A DNA stretch of 64,000 bases from Acanthopleura granulata (taxonomy: Eukaryota; Mollusca; Polyplacophora; Chitonida; Chitonidae), in assembly GCA_016165875.1 (NCBI GenBank), contig JABBOT010000005.1, positions 27,677,368 through 27,741,367 of the forward strand, read 5' to 3'. Of this stretch, positions 60,061 through 64,000 are shown piece after piece (within the stretch, counting starts at the first letter, position 1; every line of letters starts with the position of its first letter). Position numbers and translations under genes: made by a program. Below the pieces are notes generated by a model that worked only from the letters and a program-made list of their open reading frames with translations, was not told the DNA's origin and did not search any database.

Positions 60061-60715
60061 CTGTAAAAGAATATAACACATTAAATGAGTATTTCTCCGA
60101 TCTCATCTAAAGCTGGTTTAAGGCAAGTGAGACATAGCCTTCCAGAAACATGACGTTTAAAAGAAATAATAACCTAGGCTCATGGACTTGTAAAGGGGTC
60201 TATAGTGAACTATCAAGACCAAGAGCAATGTCACAAATTTAATAAAGAAGATTCTAGCCTCCGATAAGTTTATATATGGTACAAGAAAAAGTAACCTTTA
60301 TGTTAATCAATATTAAAAGCTTCATATGCCATAAACCCCAGCCCTATATATAAGCTAAGGTTAAGCTGGCTTAGTGAAGACCTCAACACTTTTCATCTAT
60401 ATGCATTAACCAAAAAAGATCTTTAAAAAAAATAATAAAACAGCTGAAAGCTACCAGGGAGTATGCCAAATGTTAAGGCTACACTTTCTATTTTGATCTC
60501 CAAGCACTTGACAGAAAACCCGTTCGTTGAATATTGTCTCCTACAGATTGAAACAACAACACCAAAGATCATGCTCTCGTTTACGTGGGCTGTGGTCTCC
60601 TTGCTTTGAGAGGTGTAGGAAAATTCCCATATATTTTAGTACAGGGTAAATACTCCAAGGTTGCAGAGATCAGGCAGCATATCTACAGCTCAAACAGGAC
60701 TGAGTCAAATTCCGA

Positions 60716-62200
60716 GAACGCACAGCATTCGAGGGATTTGAAAAGGTATGAAACAAGATTCAGCAGTATCGGGTTACACAACAAATACCAAGACAAACGT
60801 GTTAAAGACTACTCTGTCCCAAAAACTAAAGAAAATGTGGGAAAAAACGGCATATTTTATGACGCCAATCTCTTTTACTCCCTCTGCAGAGGTCATGAAT
60901 TTTAGACCAATCAACGGCCAGCTTAGTAAAGTGCAGCTGACCTAGATATTTCAATGAGGTCATGCCCTACTGTTGCATGCTTACGAATGTAAAAGTTTAC
61001 TGTATATGTATTGTGACACCATACGTCTGACCTCTGATTGCAACGTCATGACACATAATGTTTCTTTTTCTGGCGTCACAGTGTTTGGGTTTGAAGCAAT
61101 AAAAATGTAATCACAAAAGTCATTTGTATAAGTTATGTGAAATACCACTTTTGACGACTGTAGAAAATCCTGATAATTCACTCCTTTATAAATTATGTTA
61201 ATGATAAAAGCAAATCTACCAAGTATACAAGTTCAAATCATTTTATTTACGGAAATAAACAGCATGACTGAATATCATTCGGGGATGTAAACGTACTAGC
61301 CGGTATGTTGCGTGACAAACTTGATGTTGTTAGAAAGGTCATCTCTATTTAATTTGACAGCGGGGTAGAATTGACGTTTTATTTAGTTTTGGCAATGAAA
61401 TCCTCCAGAAAACTACGGTATTTCCATTGCCGTCTGTAAGCACAGCTTCAGTCATCTTAATCCAGCCCTGAATGGAATACCAAAGAACTTGTATTTTCAA
61501 AGCTGGTAAGTTTGGGTGCCACCAGCATGGACCTCATTGAAAACGGTTCCAAGGAGGTGGCATTCAGAAATCTGCGGCGAGTTTATTGAAAGGCAAAGAT
61601 GGACTGAGTATAGGTCTTGGAACGCGATGACCACCTGACAGGTATCCACTAAACTTAGTAACTGGATCATTACCCTGTTCGACCATTTTGATACTTTCTG
61701 TGTGGCCTCAACATTTCTATGCTCCCACGAACGCTGCTATGTGAATTTGATAAAAAATTTGGTAGATAAGGATTATAGCTTCAACAGAAGAAAATAGTCT
61801 TCACATGGTATTTTTAACTCAAATTTAAGGCACAAACGCTGTTTGCAATTGCAAAGATCTAAAACCTAACTGAATTCAGGCCACACTTGTAGTAAAGGCC
61901 AGTTACGCGCTCTGTCTCTGACTGCCCTAAATAGGTCAGCAGCCAATACACGAAATAATGCAGGAATAAAGTTCTCAGGACCAGACTTTTGGACGTTACA
62001 TGCAAATAATCTATTTTGCATGCAACTTTAATAAGGTTGGTTGATAAGCAGTATTAAGTTATATGACGGCTGTGCCAGTGTATTGCTATGGGAGGGAACC
62101 AAGGAGAACCCAGTGGAATAAACTCTCCACAGCCAGCTCTGCTGGCGGGCATACCACATAAAAGCAGAGAAAATATGGCGCCAGCTGGATTAGAGAACTG
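60716..62200. other. Unassigned, single-copy flank of copy B
   Basis: Sequence right of the duplication with no counterpart after 17,639. A GGAGGGAACCAAGGAGAACC segment near 62,090 weakly recalls the SINE body. No gene called. Confidence 0.35.
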
Positions 62201-62207
62201 ATCTCAC

Positions 62208-62287
62208 TGTTTGAGAGGCCAAGTGGATCCTTTTCTTAGAGAAACCATCCTTATCCAGGCCTGCTTCGCACCAAAACTTGGAATAGT
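62208..62287 (-). CDS. Possible 5' exon of a SET/YR family gene
   Basis: After acceptor TCTCCTGTAG the minus strand encodes YSKFWCEAGLDKDGFSKKRI, close to WIESGLDKDG in the plus-strand exon at 37,656-37,747, which precedes a SET exon. It lies 2.1 kb upstream of gene B's SET exon on the same strand, so it may be gene B's 5' exon, outside the duplicated block. The apparent donor (ACA then GTGAGA) gives phase 0, not the expected phase 1, so the 3' end is uncertain or broken. Confidence 0.4.
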
Positions 62288-62582
62288 CTACAGGAGAGAC
62301 ATGTTTTGGACTGTGTTTTAATGACACACAAAGAGCACAAGACACTACTGCATACCAAACAGCTTGAAGAAGAGCACAAAGATCTCTGTAAGTTTCAAGA
62401 GCAGGCATAAATGAGAAAAAGGGTGCCTTAGTTGAACACAGCAATTACAATTTGGTTAAAAAAAGGGTTTCACAGCAATATTATTTTAATTAAGGCATTT
62501 TTTGTTAATTACCAACTGATCAGACACCCAAATGACAGTTTGTAACTACAATTAATACCAATACACAAACTGAATCACTTAC

Positions 62583-62612
62583 CTTTGAAATTACTTTCCT
62601 CTTCAGATGCTC
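62583..62612 (-). CDS. Possible family mini-exon (30 nt)
   Basis: Acceptor AGCTGCAG and donor GTAAGTGATT bound 30 nt, phase 1 symmetric, coding GASEEESNFK. The acidic composition and phase match the linker exons of the SET/YR genes. Its place before the putative 5' exon suggests another gene copy continuing beyond the window. Confidence 0.35.
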
Positions 62613-62619
62613 CTGCAGC

Positions 62620-64000
62620 TTAAAAAAAGCACAAGACATTATAACAGGGTCAATTACAGCTTTTTACTTTGGGCACATTTTTAGTAACCTAATTTGGGCT
62701 AAAATATTTTCACATATTGCAAAACCTTAACTTAAGGCTTTATATAGTATATATATTCCATACGAAAACTGTTTTCAGGTTAATGTTAAGCAGGTACATT
62801 TAATAGTACCACTGTCAATGGTATACAATGATATATACACACATGGGGGGACAGTTACAGAGAAATCCGTGTGGTTCAAGTTATGCATACAAAGTAGACC
62901 TTTGTGCACCAAAAATTTAAACTTCTCTTTTTATAGAACAATAAATCCAACCAAACGTTAAAACCAGCCAGAATGAAAACTGAGTAGGCAGTAGGGTTTA
63001 TTTTTCTTGTTCAAAGTAACCAGGCCTGAAAAATAAAATGCATGTCTTAAAAAACTGTAAAACGTGCAAATTAATCACCAATCCATGGACTTCCTTTCAA
63101 AGTCAGCATAGAAATAAACAAGTACTGACCACAGTAGTAGTTTAGTTTCTCTGCATATAACTAGTCTGATATGGATTGAAACTTGTATGACTGATTGAAA
63201 AGATCCATCTCTCCTCAGTAATGGAGCCGTAAAAGGGACATGGCACTTTTTCTTTTTTTTAAGCAGGCCAAAAAAAAAAAAAACTCCCACTGCAAAAGTG
63301 ATCGAGTAGGAGTTTTTCTCTTTTTCTCATTTTTTTTTTTAGCCAGGCCCCCAAATATTCGAAATTGTTGAAAATGGACGTCAACGTTTCATTTAACTGA
63401 ACTCCCATCTGTAGGTATTGCAAACCACTTTTACCACTTCTGAATCACAAGTCAAACATTCTTTTGAAAGAAAATTCTTCATTATTTGGATCTAGCTGGC
63501 GTCTAGAAAATATTTCCGTCCATTTTACAGGTCTGAATATTAATTTTATGTAATAGTGATCCGTTTTGAGGGAGGGTTTTTAAAGCTAAAATTTCCCGCA
63601 AGTGCAAGGTCATTCACTCTGTTTAAACGTGTTACCGCAGTGGTTCGGAATTACTCACTGAAAAGTGGATGTATGTGGTGAAATTTCAAGAAAACAACAA
63701 AACTGGATGTAAAGCCTTTCAAAAATAAAAATTTCATGAAAATCCCTTCACTTCAAAGTGTGGCTCGAAAGATAAATGGACTTTTCAACACACCGTCATG
63801 TGACCGTGGGTAAACACCACACATTTTTAATCTACAAAAGCTCAAACAAGGAAGTGTCAAATTCGGTCTTATTGGACATTGCACTATCCATAATAAATCG
63901 ATCCTCAAAGTCAAGTAAGATTTACAGGGTTTATAAGAAACAACTGTTCCATGTTCCATGAAAAGTAACGTTTTCTAATTGACCATAGTTGGTTTATTCA
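62620..64000. other. Unassigned, non-coding
   Basis: Poly-A/poly-T tracts around 63,250-63,345. No exon or element recognised. Confidence 0.35.

Larger units (their letters stand above)
45838..60715. repeat. Segmental duplication, copy B
   Basis: Direct-orientation partner of 1,633-17,639. The left junction lies just before the shared string AACAACTGTCAGATTTTTT; the right junction is after GAGTCAAATTCCGA. Copy B lacks the 1,112-bp block containing most of the YR exon and the 786-bp block containing half of one mini-exon. The terminal coding exon present beside copy A (779-921) has no visible counterpart left of copy B. The CA/TA microsatellite and the partial SINE occur in both copies and so predate the duplication. 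Confidence 0.95.

Noticed and set aside
60585..60905. 106-codon plus-strand frame crossing the right edge of copy B
   Set aside because: No ATG at its start, no motif, and copy A diverts into a TA repeat halfway; substitutions between copies include amino-acid changes. Probably chance.

Overview
The window is nuclear DNA of an animal: AT-rich, intron-rich, no long open frames, no bacterial gene layout. Several copies of a tRNA-headed SINE whose body and tail match, from memory, a SINE family abundant in bivalves and other molluscs, together with DIRS, Ty3/gypsy, Tc1 and Mutator-like fragments, point to a lophotrochozoan, most likely a mollusc. Species is not determinable by eye.

The dominant structure is a segmental duplication in direct orientation: copy A (about 1,633-17,639) and copy B (about 45,838-60,715), separated by 28 kb. 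Each carries, on the minus strand, most of one multi-exon gene. Read 5' to 3' it encodes a KMT5A-like SET domain, a run of very short exons nearly all in symmetric phase 1, a C2H2 zinc finger, a large exon with a second zinc finger and a tyrosine-recombinase (YR)-like domain, more phase-1 mini-exons, and a short W/K-rich tail. Both copies are broken, partly by lesions they share (older than the duplication) and partly by different ones. The terminal exon of gene A (779-921) lies outside the duplication. Degenerate pieces of the same family lie on the plus strand at 37.6-42.6 kb, and more candidate exons on the minus strand at 62.2-62.6 kb, so the window looks like part of a decaying, locally expanding family.

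The spacer (17.6-45.8 kb) is mostly transposon debris: a Ty3/gypsy RNase H-integrase fragment (20.4-22.2 kb, minus), a DIRS-type reverse transcriptase fragment between direct repeats (29.0-30.1 kb), a Tc1-like transposase tail (31.3 kb), a Mutator-like transposase in pieces around an 80-bp minisatellite (33.0-34.7 kb, minus), a second DIRS fragment with RNase H and tyrosine recombinase (38.3-39.8 kb), several SINEs (two with visible target-site duplications), and two long imperfect palindromes (37.1 and 42.9-43.3 kb). Sequence beyond 60.7 kb is mostly unassigned.

All family calls come from reading translated motifs and splice signals by eye; no search was run. Exon boundaries rest on GT/AG signals, frame continuity and comparison of the two copies.
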